From NCBI GenBank assembly GCA_012735495.1, contig JAAYHD010000022.1:1-64000 (forward strand): a stretch of 64,000 nucleotides of DNA. Direction: 5' to 3'. A model generated the notes under the pieces. The model made no database searches and had not been told where the DNA came from. It saw only the letters and a program-made list of their open reading frames with translations. This DNA is from Clostridiales bacterium (GTDB taxonomy: Bacteria > Bacillota > Clostridia > Lachnospirales > Lachnospiraceae). Below, piece by piece: positions 1-8,344 of this stretch (within the stretch, counting starts at the first letter, position 1; every line of letters starts with the position of its first letter). Both the position numbers and the translations under genes were made by a program.

Positions 1-457
1 AGACGAGGCGCAAGTATGGCTTGATTATTATTTTGCCGAAGATATGCCCTGGGATAAAAGCCTGACGCTTGAGCTTCCCGAATTCCCTGATACCGTGTTC
101 GAATGGACCCCTTATAATGTTAAGGCATGCGATTTCATTCCTCAGAAGCTTTTCCATGTAATCGCACAGCTTGTCCACCAGTTCATTTCCCCGTGGGATA
201 TCCAGCATCTTTATGGAGTCGACAGCAAGTTCGGTGGTGGGAAAAACCTGTTTTATTTTAGAGTCCCGGCTATGAAATCTTCCAAACCCGCCGTCGCTGT
301 TCTGGTTTGCCTTAAGAATCTCAACCCACTTGCTGTTATAGAATTCATCGAAAAGCTCCGGTTCAATCTCTTCCCCCATAATTCTTTTAAGCCTGTACCT
401 GACAGCAGCACAGGGATTCATCTTATATATCCGGTCTACAACATCAAATACACTCAT
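1..457 (-). CDS. Conserved hypothetical protein, 3' part cut by the window edge
   Basis: The minus strand is open from an ATG at 457 to base 1, giving at least 152 residues. The ATG is preceded by GGAAGG eight bases upstream, a good ribosome site. The protein starts MSVFDVVDRIYKMNP and has a glycine-rich NSDGGFGRFHSRDSK stretch near residues 54-68, which recalls the repeat motifs of alpha/alpha-barrel terpene-cyclase-like folds. I have no firm family. The C-terminus lies outside the window. The open plus-strand frame opposite it (44-481) is its shadow. It is followed upstream by an HD-domain gene on the same strand, 66 bases away, so they may be loosely co-transcribed. Confidence 0.6.
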   Translation of the reverse strand, partial: MSVFDVVDRIYKMNPCAAVRYRLKRIMGEEIEPELFDEFYNSKWVEILKANQNSDGGFGRFHSRDSKIKQVFPTTELAVDSIKMLDIPRGNELVDKLCDYMEKLLRNEIACLNIIRGPFEHGIREFGKLKRQAFIPGHIFGKIIIKPYLRLV

Positions 458-523
458 AAATCATACCTTCCAGGCCAATAAGCAAAATTCTAAATAATCA
501 GGCAAATTGCTTCCATCCAATCC

Positions 524-1123
524 CTAATCGCCTTCGTTATGAAAGTAATGCTCCTGCCTGGCATGGGAAATAATGCTTCGGACAAACTCCGATATGACCT
601 CAGGCGCCTTATCAAAGACTATCTTGTTGCGCTTAAGTACCTTATCCACAGTAACATGGTGTTCCTTCCACATCTTCCCCTTTGAGCCGGCATTCAAGAT
701 TAACGGCTGAATGCGATCGACAATTGATGCGCATATGGCTTCCTTCGTGTCCATCCCTTCAAATTCCTGCCACAGCCCGGAAAACTCGTCTGCCTGGTCC
801 TGTGGAAGCAGTGAGAACAGCTTTTCGGCCGCTTCTCCTTCCCTGTCTTCCTTTCCAATGTTGGCCTGCTCGTCATAGGCGAATGTATCACCCGCATATA
901 TTTCAACGAGGTCGTGAATCAAGACCATTTTCATCGTCTTAAGTACGTCAATTCCTTCAAAATACTCCGATAAAATCATAACCATCATGGCAAGGTGCCA
1001 TGAATGCTCCGCGTCATTCTCCCTGCGGGATCCGTCGGAAAGATAATTGCGCCGCATGACTTGTTTTATCTTGTCAATCTCCTTTATAAACTGCATTTGC
1101 TTCTGTAAACGTGTAAGCTCCAT
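524..1123 (-). CDS. HD-domain phosphohydrolase (YfbR/HDDC2-like)
   Basis: This 199-residue cytoplasmic protein has the metal-binding HD signature: His40 in AEHSWHLA, His70-Asp71 in LIHDLVEIYAGD, and a further Asp in SIVDRIQPL. That arrangement is typical of the HD_3 family that includes 5'-deoxynucleotidase YfbR and human HDDC2, which hydrolyse nucleoside monophosphates using a divalent metal. The exact substrate here is not shown by sequence. The start has AGGAGG seven bases upstream. It lies 21 bases downstream of the flavoprotein gene (start of that gene at 1867) on the same strand, so the two may form a short operon. Confidence 0.8.
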   Translation of the reverse strand: MELTRLQKQMQFIKEIDKIKQVMRRNYLSDGSRRENDAEHSWHLAMMVMILSEYFEGIDVLKTMKMVLIHDLVEIYAGDTFAYDEQANIGKEDREGEAAEKLFSLLPQDQADEFSGLWQEFEGMDTKEAICASIVDRIQPLILNAGSKGKMWKEHHVTVDKVLKRNKIVFDKAPEVISEFVRSIISHARQEHYFHNEGD

Positions 1124-1144
1124 AATAGTCCTCCTGATTTTATG

Positions 1145-1867
1145 TCAACTCTGCCTGCCTTGTTTTTTCCATGGCCTGTCCTTCTTCAGCCAACCGTTCT
1201 TTTCCCAGTAATCCCTGTCCGTCATGTTCCATGTATTTGATTGCTGTATTTTTCTCATAACATTAAACATTAACCTTGTCTTGAATCCCGGTTTTGCCCT
1301 TCCTATCTTCTTCTTTATAGAATCGGCCGTTTCCTGCGTCCTTTTTATAATCCGCTCCCTTTTCTTCTCCGGTACATCGTCCCAGCAGGACGCATTCACG
1401 TTAAAACTCAGCCGGTAAATCCTTGGCACACCCCACCAGAACATCTGCCTTGCCATGGATTTGGTTACATTCCTTGCCCCGGAGCCTGCGGCCGTGGATA
1501 TTGCGACACCTATTTTGGAGAACATCTCCTTCCTCGGCCTGTGGGGCATCCACATATACCCGTAATGATCGAACAATGTCTTTAGCTGCCCCGTCATCTC
1601 AATGCAGTAAGTTGGAGAATCGAAAATTATAACATCCGACATAAGCATTGAATCCAAGATCTTTAAGGCCTTTTCCGATTGATAGCAGTTTTCCTCACCC
1701 TTTAGGATGCACCGAAAGCACCCTACACAGTACTCAGGCGTATCCTTCGGCATGAAATACTCGTGCACGACGGTTTCGCTGCCTTCAGTCAGCCGTTCTT
1801 TCAGGATTTCCGTGATGTGATATGTACTTCCCTTGTGCTGTTGGCCATGGATAATTGTTATTGTCAT
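1145..1867 (-). CDS. Iron-sulfur flavoprotein-like NAD(P)H/FMN oxidoreductase
   Basis: A 240-residue flavodoxin-fold protein. The N-terminus (TIIHGQQHKGSTYHITE) is the FMN-phosphate loop of the NADPH-dependent FMN reductase family. Cysteines at 47, 50, 53 and 61 form a C-x2-C-x2-C-x7-C cluster, which fits the compact motif CX2CX2CX4-7C that holds a [4Fe-4S] cluster in archaeal iron-sulfur flavoprotein (Isf). The family carries out low-potential electron transfer in anaerobes; the partner is unknown here. The ORF is longer than a typical Isf because of a C-terminal extension rich in Arg, Lys and Trp. The start has AAGGGG upstream with nine-base spacing. It could also be a plain flavodoxin-like reductase without a cluster. 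Confidence 0.72.
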   Translation of the reverse strand: MTITIIHGQQHKGSTYHITEILKERLTEGSETVVHEYFMPKDTPEYCVGCFRCILKGEENCYQSEKALKILDSMLMSDVIIFDSPTYCIEMTGQLKTLFDHYGYMWMPHRPRKEMFSKIGVAISTAAGSGARNVTKSMARQMFWWGVPRIYRLSFNVNASCWDDVPEKKRERIIKRTQETADSIKKKIGRAKPGFKTRLMFNVMRKIQQSNTWNMTDRDYWEKNGWLKKDRPWKKQGRQS

Positions 1868-1960
1868 TACAAATAACCCCTTTTCATTTACTGCACAGCA
1901 TACTTTAACTCTTGCTCAAAAATCTGCGGGCTTTTAAATTACCTGGACCTTGACTAATAA

Positions 1961-2017
1961 TAAAAAAGACATATTCATATTCTTACTAAGATTATATTAG
2001 CAGAATATAAATATGTC
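1961..2017 (-). terminator. Rho-independent terminator of the V-ATPase operon
   Basis: Arms at 1968-1982 and 2003-2017 are inverted repeats of 15 bases with one mismatch and a 20-base loop. On the minus strand the stem is followed by a run of six T and then more T/A. It starts 12 bases after the ntpD stop codon, so it ends the ntp transcript. Confidence 0.75.
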
Positions 2018-2028
2018 CATAGTAACAA

Positions 2029-2700
2029 TTATTGCTGCTCCATCATCCGCTTGCTGTAATTATGGGCCTGCTCCAGCATCATGTCCTTTACCTTCATCAG
2101 GCGGACCTGCGTGCTGCGCTCATTTTCGTCAAGCTTCATCATGATGTACTTTATCTTTTCCTGCATATCCGGAATCATTACATGCTCCAGGGCGTTAACC
2201 CTACGCCTGGTCTTTTCTATTTCTGCGGCCAGCAGCTGGCAGGCCTTCTCGACCTCGGCAAGCTTGAGCATGTCAGGCAGGATGTCTGCCAGGCTTTTGA
2301 CGGCATCATCAAGGTCGCTTGATGTAAAGGCGTAACCGTAAGGATAAATATCGTGCTCGTCCGCGGTCTTTGTCTTATATTCAAACTGCGGTATGTCAAC
2401 ACTCATGACATTCCTGGTGTGAATATCAAGATAAACCTCCTGCCTGGGCGCCATGAGCGACACGTTTATAATCTCGTCGTCCATGACGGACCTTGCCAGG
2501 ACGAAATTCTTGTTGGCACGGTTAATTCCGGCTTCAACCTTTTCACGAAGCGCCTTGTTCTCCCTGACCATATCGAGGAATTTCCTCATAAGCTCGTCCC
2601 TCTTATCCTTAAGGAGCTTATGGCCTCGGATGGCGGTTACAAGCTTCCTCTTCAGCTTTGTCAATTCCATTCGGGTAGGGTTTACTTGTGTGGTAATCAT
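2029..2700 (-). CDS. ntpD: V-type ATPase subunit D (central stalk)
   Basis: This 223-residue protein is the rotor shaft of the V1 sector: two long helices pair as a coiled coil inside the A3B3 ring and join it to subunits F (NtpG) and C/d. The N-terminus (PTRMELTKLKRKLVTAIRG) and the C-terminal helix with RVNALEHVMIP are hallmark subunit D segments. It is the last gene of the nine-gene ntp operon, five bases after ntpB, and is followed directly by a hairpin terminator. The ribosome site includes GGAG and AGGTG just before the ATG. Length is normal for the family. Confidence 0.95.
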   Translation of the reverse strand: MITTQVNPTRMELTKLKRKLVTAIRGHKLLKDKRDELMRKFLDMVRENKALREKVEAGINRANKNFVLARSVMDDEIINVSLMAPRQEVYLDIHTRNVMSVDIPQFEYKTKTADEHDIYPYGYAFTSSDLDDAVKSLADILPDMLKLAEVEKACQLLAAEIEKTRRRVNALEHVMIPDMQEKIKYIMMKLDENERSTQVRLMKVKDMMLEQAHNYSKRMMEQQ

Positions 2701-2705
2701 GTCAC

Positions 2706-4079
2706 CTACTCCTTATCATAATATTCGTCAAGCAGCTCATCCTTGATTCTCTTAAGTTCCGCCCTGGGCAGCATTCTAAGGAGCTTCCATCCTAAATCCA
2801 GGGTTTCCTCTATGCTGCGGTCGGTTTCAAAGCCCTGGGATACATACTCTCTTTCAAATGCGTCCGCAAATTCCGCATACAGCTTGTCTATATCGGTAAG
2901 GGCGGCCTCGCCAAGAACCACCATCAGTTCCTTTGCCTCCTTGCCTCTTGCGTATGCGGCAAATATCTGGTTCATGGTATTGGCATGGTCCTTCCTCGTC
3001 TTTCCTTCACCGATACCCTTGTCTTTAAGACGGGACAGCGAAGGCAGCACGTCTATCGGCGGCTCGATACCCTGGCGGTACAGCTCGCGGCTCAAGATAA
3101 TCTGGCCCTCGGTGATGTATCCGGTAAGGTCCGGTATCGGATGGGTCTTGTCATCCTCCGGCATGGACAGTATCGGGATTAGCGTTATGCTTCCCGGTTT
3201 GCCCTTCTTGCGGCCCGCTCTCTCGTAAAGGGTGGCAAGGTCGGTATACATATAACCGGGATAACCGCGGCGGCCCGGAACCTCCTTGCGGGCCGCGGAA
3301 ACCTCTCTTAATGAATCCGCATAGTTTGTTATATCTGTAAGGATTACAAGCACATGCATGTCCTTGTCAAATGCCAGGTATTCAGCTGCGGTAAGAGCCA
3401 TTCTGGGCGTTGCTATACGCTCAATTGCCGGGTCATTGGCCAGGTTGATGAACATGACCGCCCTGTCAATCGCGCCGGTCTTGCGGAATGATTCTATGAA
3501 GAAATTTGCCTCTTCAAAGGTAATACCCATGGCGGCAAATACAACTGCGAACGGCTCGGAAGTTCCGCGAACCTTGGCTTGTCTTGCGATCTGCGCGGCA
3601 AGCTGTGCATGGGGAAGGCCGCTTGCCGAGAATATCGGAAGCTTCTGTCCGCGTACCAGCGTGTTCAGCCCGTCTATGGCCGATACGCCTGTCTGGATAA
3701 ACTCCTGCGGGTAGTTTCTTGCCGCGGGATTTATGGGCAGGCCGTTTATATCCAGCCTCTCTTCGGGCAGGATCTCGGGCCCGTTGTCAATCGGGCGCCC
3801 CAAGCCGTCGAAAACACGGCTCAGCATATCCTCGGACACGCCAAGCTCCATGCTCCGGCCAAGGAAACGCACCTTGCTGCTTGCCAGGTTTATACCGGCG
3901 GAGCTTTCAAAGAGCTGGACAAGGGCATTGCCCCCGTCTATTTCGAGAACCCTGCAGCGGCGTTTTTCGCCGTTGACAAGCTCGATTTCGCCAAGCTCGT
4001 CATAAGCAACTCCTTCTACTCCCTGTACCAGCATCAGAGGGCCGGCAACCTCGCGAATCGATCTATATTCCTTTGGCAT
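2706..4079 (-). CDS. ntpB: V-type ATPase subunit B (non-catalytic)
   Basis: A 457-residue non-catalytic B subunit that alternates with A in the V1 hexamer. The P-loop position (about 151-160, [10 protein letters not shown]) lacks the GxxxxGKT signature, as expected for subunit B. The beta-barrel N-domain, the [19 protein letters not shown] segment and the [16 protein letters not shown] segment are typical. Its ATG overlaps the ntpA stop as TGATG, which suggests translational coupling and equal A and B synthesis. AAGGAGG lies upstream within the end of ntpA. Confidence 0.96.
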   Translation of the reverse strand: MPKEYRSIREVAGPLMLVQGVEGVAYDELGEIELVNGEKRRCRVLEIDGGNALVQLFESSAGINLASSKVRFLGRSMELGVSEDMLSRVFDGLGRPIDNGPEILPEERLDINGLPINPAARNYPQEFIQTGVSAIDGLNTLVRGQKLPIFSASGLPHAQLAAQIARQAKVRGTSEPFAVVFAAMGITFEEANFFIESFRKTGAIDRAVMFINLANDPAIERIATPRMALTAAEYLAFDKDMHVLVILTDITNYADSLREVSAARKEVPGRRGYPGYMYTDLATLYERAGRKKGKPGSITLIPILSMPEDDKTHPIPDLTGYITEGQIILSRELYRQGIEPPIDVLPSLSRLKDKGIGEGKTRKDHANTMNQIFAAYARGKEAKELMVVLGEAALTDIDKLYAEFADAFEREYVSQGFETDRSIEETLDLGWKLLRMLPRAELKRIKDELLDEYYDKE

Positions 4080-5839
4080 CAGGCTCCCTCCTTCTGTACA
4101 AGCTCCTGGATTTCCGTTTTTAGCTGCATAAGGATTTCTTCATATTCCTTCTGCATTTTGTCCTTCGTAACGTATTTGAAACGTCCGATTCTTTCCCTGA
4201 CAGGCAGCTTGACCAAATCATCTATGTTGAGCTTGTTCAAATTCTCAAGTGAAACATCATAAAACTGGAGTACCAAATCCATCATCAAGTACTGCTTATC
4301 CAGGCTTGTATATGTGTCAACCTCATGGAAGGCATCCTGATGCAGGTAGTCTTCACGAATGGACCTTGCGGCCTCTAGCTTTAGGCGGTCAGGCGCGGAC
4401 AGCGCGTCCATGCCAACCAGCTTGACTATCTCATCAAGCTCCGCTTCGTCATTCAGCAGCTTCATCATACGCGCCTTCATGGTGCTCCAATTGCTGTTGA
4501 CATTGGCATTGAACCATTTATTCAGATCATACAATGAATAACTGGTCAGCCAGTTAATGGCCGGGAAATGCCTTCTGTAAGCCAGGTTGGCATCCAGCCC
4601 CCAGAATACCTTGACTATTCGCAGCGTAGCCTGCGATACAGGCTCAGATATATCACCGCCCGGAGGGGAAACCGCACCGATTGCGGATACCGAGCCTTCC
4701 CTTCCTTCCTTGCCAAGGCTTATAACTCTTCCTGCCCGCTCATAAAACTGTGCCAGGCGGCTTGCAAGGTAAGCGGGATATCCCTCTTCACCGGGCATTT
4801 CCTCAAGGCGTCCCGACATCTCACGAAGGGCCTCGGCCCAGCGGGATGTGGAATCCGCCATCAGGGCTACGGAATATCCCATGTCGCGGAAGTATTCCGC
4901 TATCGTTATTCCTACATATATTGAAGCCTCACGGGCTGCAACCGGCATGTCGGAGGTGTTGGCTATAAGCACGGTACGTTCCATAAGGGATTTTCCGGTC
5001 TTTGGATCCTTAAGCTCCGGAAACTCGTTCAATACGTCCGTCATCTCGTTCCCGCGTTCGCCGCATCCGATATATACCACGATATCGGCTTCAGCCCACT
5101 TGGCAAGCTGATGCTGCACAACGGTCTTTCCGCTTCCGAAGGGGCCGGGGATGGCTGCGACTCCGCCCTTGGCTATCGGAAACAGCGTATCTATAATTCT
5201 TTGACCCGTAACCATCGGCTGGTCGGGAGACAGCTTCTGCCTGTATGGTCTTCCCTGGCGGACGGGCCATTTCTGCATTAGCGTAAGATTTTCCGTTGTC
5301 TTATCATCTTTTTCCAGTACGGCAACGGTATCAACAACCGTGTAATCTCCTTCGGCTATTGATATTATCTTTCCCTTCATGCCTACAGGAACCATTATTT
5401 TTTGTGTTACTATCTCTGTTTCCCTAACGGTACCGATAATGTCTCCTCCCTCAACTTCGGTACCGGCCTCAACCGTGGGAACAAAATGCCACTTTTTCTC
5501 CCTGTCCAGGGCGGGTATCTCAATACCACGCTGTAAGTTTGTTCCAGTTGCTTTCATGATTTCAACCAGGGGCCGCTGTATACCGTCAAATATGCTTCCT
5601 ATAAGTCCAGGGCCCAGTTCCGCGCTGAGCGGAGTTCCTGTCGATTCAACAGGCTCACCGGGTCCAAGCCCTGATGTTTCCTCATAAACCTGGATGGACG
5701 CCTGGTCGCCGTGCATTTCGATTATCTCACCAATAAGACGCTGCCTGCTTACACGTACAACGTCGAACATGTTGGCATCATGCATGCCTTCGGCAACTAC
5801 CAGTGGGCCGGACACTTTCTTTATAGTGCCTTTGCTCAT
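4079..5839 (-). CDS. ntpA: V-type ATPase catalytic subunit A
   Basis: The catalytic subunit, 586 residues from the ATG chosen here. An in-frame GTG three codons upstream (5848) is possible, but AGGTG sits six bases before the ATG at 5839 and overlaps that GTG. The Walker A loop GPFGSGKT lies at about 232-239, with the A-type insertion (non-homologous region, roughly residues 115-185) ahead of it that separates V-type A from F-type beta subunits. The [11 protein letters not shown] and [12 protein letters not shown] motifs are intact. In the complex it couples ATP hydrolysis to rotation, or synthesis in reverse. Confidence 0.96.
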   Translation of the reverse strand: MSKGTIKKVSGPLVVAEGMHDANMFDVVRVSRQRLIGEIIEMHGDQASIQVYEETSGLGPGEPVESTGTPLSAELGPGLIGSIFDGIQRPLVEIMKATGTNLQRGIEIPALDREKKWHFVPTVEAGTEVEGGDIIGTVRETEIVTQKIMVPVGMKGKIISIAEGDYTVVDTVAVLEKDDKTTENLTLMQKWPVRQGRPYRQKLSPDQPMVTGQRIIDTLFPIAKGGVAAIPGPFGSGKTVVQHQLAKWAEADIVVYIGCGERGNEMTDVLNEFPELKDPKTGKSLMERTVLIANTSDMPVAAREASIYVGITIAEYFRDMGYSVALMADSTSRWAEALREMSGRLEEMPGEEGYPAYLASRLAQFYERAGRVISLGKEGREGSVSAIGAVSPPGGDISEPVSQATLRIVKVFWGLDANLAYRRHFPAINWLTSYSLYDLNKWFNANVNSNWSTMKARMMKLLNDEAELDEIVKLVGMDALSAPDRLKLEAARSIREDYLHQDAFHEVDTYTSLDKQYLMMDLVLQFYDVSLENLNKLNIDDLVKLPVRERIGRFKYVTKDKMQKEYEEILMQLKTEIQELVQKEGA

Positions 5840-5880
5840 ATTTTTCACCTGCTTTACGATTGTTTTATCATTAATAATGA

Positions 5881-6201
5881 TTATTCGTTGTTAAATATAA
5901 TATCGGAGCCTACCGCACGCTCCACGGATTTCTTTACATTTCTCATACCCATTCCGGTATTGCCCGATACACCCGGAATCGGTATTATGGCCGGAACCTG
6001 CATGGCCGAATAACGGTCTATCTCCGATTCCAGCATGGCCTGAAGGCTTTCCGTGATGTAAATGACCGCATATCTTCCGTCGGTCAGCTCCTTTAAAAGC
6101 TTTGAAGCCTCCGCGGCATTGTCAACCGGCCAGGTATCCAGTCCGATTGCGGCAAAACCGTATATACTGTCACGTTCACCTAAAACCGCTACCCTATACA
6201 T
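5881..6201 (-). CDS. ntpG: V-type ATPase subunit F (NtpG)
   Basis: This 106-residue protein matches the small stalk subunit F that binds subunit D on the rotor. The N-terminal Rossmann-like half ([20 protein letters not shown]) and the VPAIIPIPG segment are typical. It overlaps the end of ntpC by eight bases, and GAGGGA is its ribosome site. In the E. hirae nomenclature this gene is ntpG, in the same relative place. Confidence 0.92.
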   Translation of the reverse strand: MYRVAVLGERDSIYGFAAIGLDTWPVDNAAEASKLLKELTDGRYAVIYITESLQAMLESEIDRYSAMQVPAIIPIPGVSGNTGMGMRNVKKSVERAVGSDIIFNNE

Positions 6202-7189
6202 ACATTTCCCTCAATCTTTCCCGTATAATATCATCCGAAATGTCATTTCTCTTTCCTGACAGAAGAATTCTTACCGTCTTTATCTCGTTTTCCCTTGCAA
6301 GCAAATATGCTGCCAAAGGTGAAAATGTAAAAGGATTATATTTCTGAGGTTTGATGTATTCAATAATCCTGTTGTCAAACCAGCGCTCAAAGGCCTGTGA
6401 GGATTCCATAAGTGCCGGCACCGCGTCGGCATAATCCGTGGTCAGCAAGTAATTATAAATGGAATCAATGCCTTCAAGCGTGCTTTGAATCAGCCTGTTT
6501 ATATCCAGGCTGTCGCATTCACAAAGCGCTCTCTTAAGAAACGCTTCATCCTTTCCGGTTTTAGCGCTTCTTATGGCAATATTGATATCTGCCGCCGCAA
6601 CCTTTAGCTCCGCATAATGCGCTATAAGCTCGTTTCCCGTGGATTTCCCGAGGGAATACATCTTAGCAAGGGCAGCCTTATCAAGAACAATGTCACAAAG
6701 CTGGCTGTCACCGGTGTGAAGCTGCAATTGGTACGCTTCTTCGGCAACATCCCTCATATCCTCGGGAAGCAGTGAAAAATCATGTTCCTTCACTGCGCGG
6801 ATTATTATCCCGGAATCTATCGTTCCGTTTGATATATATATATTAGGAATTTCATATCCCTTATATACCTGCTTTATGGCAGCCTTCAAATTATGATAGT
6901 CATTGGCAACCAAAAATGTATGAAAATAAGATATATCCTTGACCAATTCCTTCAGAAGCTCCCAGGTTTTTTCCCTTTCCGAAGCCAAAATCTGTTCCGC
7001 TGTCCGGTCGCCGTCTTTGCCCCAGCCCTTATCGGTCAGGTATTTAAGGCATTCTGTTTCGCTCTTGCAGTTCATAAGCTGTTCAATATCCGATTTGCCC
7101 AGCAATGTCATTTCTTTGAACCTGATCCTTGCAACGGCATTGATAAACCGGTCTGAATCGGAATATAAAACCTGCTTTTGGTTCAACAC
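6194..7189 (-). CDS. ntpC: V-type ATPase subunit C/d
   Basis: A 331-residue funnel-shaped subunit that sits on the c-ring and anchors the D-F stalk. The GKSDIEQLMNCKSETECLKY region and the DYHNLKAAIKQVY motif are characteristic. Translation starts at GTG (7189), followed by TTG, with AGGTGA upstream. The 3' end overlaps the ntpG start. Length is usual for the bacterial form. Confidence 0.92.
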   Translation of the reverse strand: MLNQKQVLYSDSDRFINAVARIRFKEMTLLGKSDIEQLMNCKSETECLKYLTDKGWGKDGDRTAEQILASEREKTWELLKELVKDISYFHTFLVANDYHNLKAAIKQVYKGYEIPNIYISNGTIDSGIIIRAVKEHDFSLLPEDMRDVAEEAYQLQLHTGDSQLCDIVLDKAALAKMYSLGKSTGNELIAHYAELKVAAADINIAIRSAKTGKDEAFLKRALCECDSLDINRLIQSTLEGIDSIYNYLLTTDYADAVPALMESSQAFERWFDNRIIEYIKPQKYNPFTFSPLAAYLLARENEIKTVRILLSGKRNDISDDIIRERLREMYV

Positions 7190-7211
7190 TATATCACCTG
7201 CCTTCCGCTCC

Positions 7212-7808
7212 TTATTCGAACAGGAATGCGTTCAGTTTATCCTGAAGCTCATCCTTCGCATCGCTGAACAACGCGTCAAAGGAGCAGTTCTCTTCAATGT
7301 CTCCGTATACGAGTATAAATCCTCCGTCTATCTTCACACTCTCGTCGGATACGATAAGTGAAGCGTTCTCCTTATCCTTCAGAACCAATTCCAGGCTTTT
7401 TTCAAAATCCTTCGGCAGGCGATCAAGATCGGCCTTCGAGAATTTGATGACTCCTGCCTGTGAATATGCATACTTCCTGACCATTTGCAGGATCATATCG
7501 AAGTATTCTTTATCCGATAGACCCGCAAGCTTCCGCTTGGCCTTTTGGATAATATCGTTAATGATTTTCTGCTTCGCGTCCAGGATCATCTGCCGCTTTA
7601 CAAGCCTTGCGCCGGATTCGGCTCTGTCCATAATTACCTTTATTTCAGATGCAGGCTTTTCGGCAATCTTGGCTGCACACTGTTTTGCCTCCTCCTTGGC
7701 CTCGGATATAATCCTGTCTGACTCCTCCCTGGCCTCGGCAAGTATTTTGTCGGCATTTGCCTGTGCATCCGCTTCAATCACCTTGATCATCTTTTCCAAT
7801 CCAGTCAT
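7212..7808 (-). CDS. ntpE: V-type ATPase subunit E (peripheral stalk)
   Basis: A 198-residue protein whose first 100 residues are an Ala/Glu/Lys-rich helix (KVIEADAQANADKILAEA), forming the coiled coil that pairs with NtpF as the stator. The C-terminal half forms the globular head that binds the top of the A3B3 ring (DGGFILVYGDIEENCSFDAL region). GGAGG precedes the ATG. It lies between ntpK and ntpC as in E. hirae. Confidence 0.93.
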   Translation of the reverse strand: MTGLEKMIKVIEADAQANADKILAEAREESDRIISEAKEEAKQCAAKIAEKPASEIKVIMDRAESGARLVKRQMILDAKQKIINDIIQKAKRKLAGLSDKEYFDMILQMVRKYAYSQAGVIKFSKADLDRLPKDFEKSLELVLKDKENASLIVSDESVKIDGGFILVYGDIEENCSFDALFSDAKDELQDKLNAFLFE

Positions 7809-7849
7809 TTAAACCTCCATCTGCCGCACCTGCGGCAAACAATTACGTA

Positions 7850-8344
7850 TTATATATTAATGCCGCTTATTCCGCTTACTGCAAGAATTGAAATAAGAAG
7901 CGCCAGGATGGCATAAGTCTCAACCATTGCGGGGAAAATCATGGACTTACCGAACTGGTCAGGCCTCTTTGCGAGAACACCCATGCTTGCGATTGCAGCA
8001 TTAGCCTGCCTTATGGCGGATGCGTAGCCAACTATTGTCATAGGCATGCATGCTGCCAGGTAAAGCAGCCCCTTGACCAGGGATATGTCGCTGCTGCCGC
8101 CCAAAACACCTATCTGGGCAAAGGTTATGAAAGCAATAATCAAGCCATATATTCCCTGGGTACCGGGAAGAAGCTGCAGGATAAGAGCCTTTGCAAAAAG
8201 GGATGGATCTTCGGTTATAATGCCCGCAGCTGTTATACCACCCTTACTTACTCCTTTTGCCGAAGCAATACCCGGAACCAAAGCTGCCAATGCCGCTCCA
8301 AGAACAGCAAAAAATACGCCACTTTCATTTAAAAATTCCTTCAT
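7850..8344 (-). CDS. ntpK: V-type ATPase subunit K (membrane rotor, c-type, duplicated hairpin)
   Basis: This 164-residue proteolipid has four membrane helices, a fused double hairpin with a single ion-binding carboxylate (Glu142 in AMVETYAIL). The residues that bind sodium in E. hirae NtpK (Leu61, Thr64, Gln65, Gln110, Glu139) align with Leu59, Thr62, Gln63, Gln113 and Glu142 here, including the LPGTQG motif. This predicts a sodium-translocating ring. The start codon overlaps the ntpI stop as TAATG. The alignment is by eye; ion specificity has not been tested. Confidence 0.95.
   Translation of the reverse strand: MKEFLNESGVFFAVLGAALAALVPGIASAKGVSKGGITAAGIITEDPSLFAKALILQLLPGTQGIYGLIIAFITFAQIGVLGGSSDISLVKGLLYLAACMPMTIVGYASAIRQANAAIASMGVLAKRPDQFGKSMIFPAMVETYAILALLISILAVSGISGINI

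Noticed and set aside
44-481. Plus-strand open frame of 145 residues at the left edge
   Set aside because: It lies opposite an open minus-strand gene with a better start, ribosome site and globular composition.
3579-4262. Plus-strand open frame of 227 residues
   Set aside because: Antisense to ntpB and ntpA, with low-quality sequence and no start signals.
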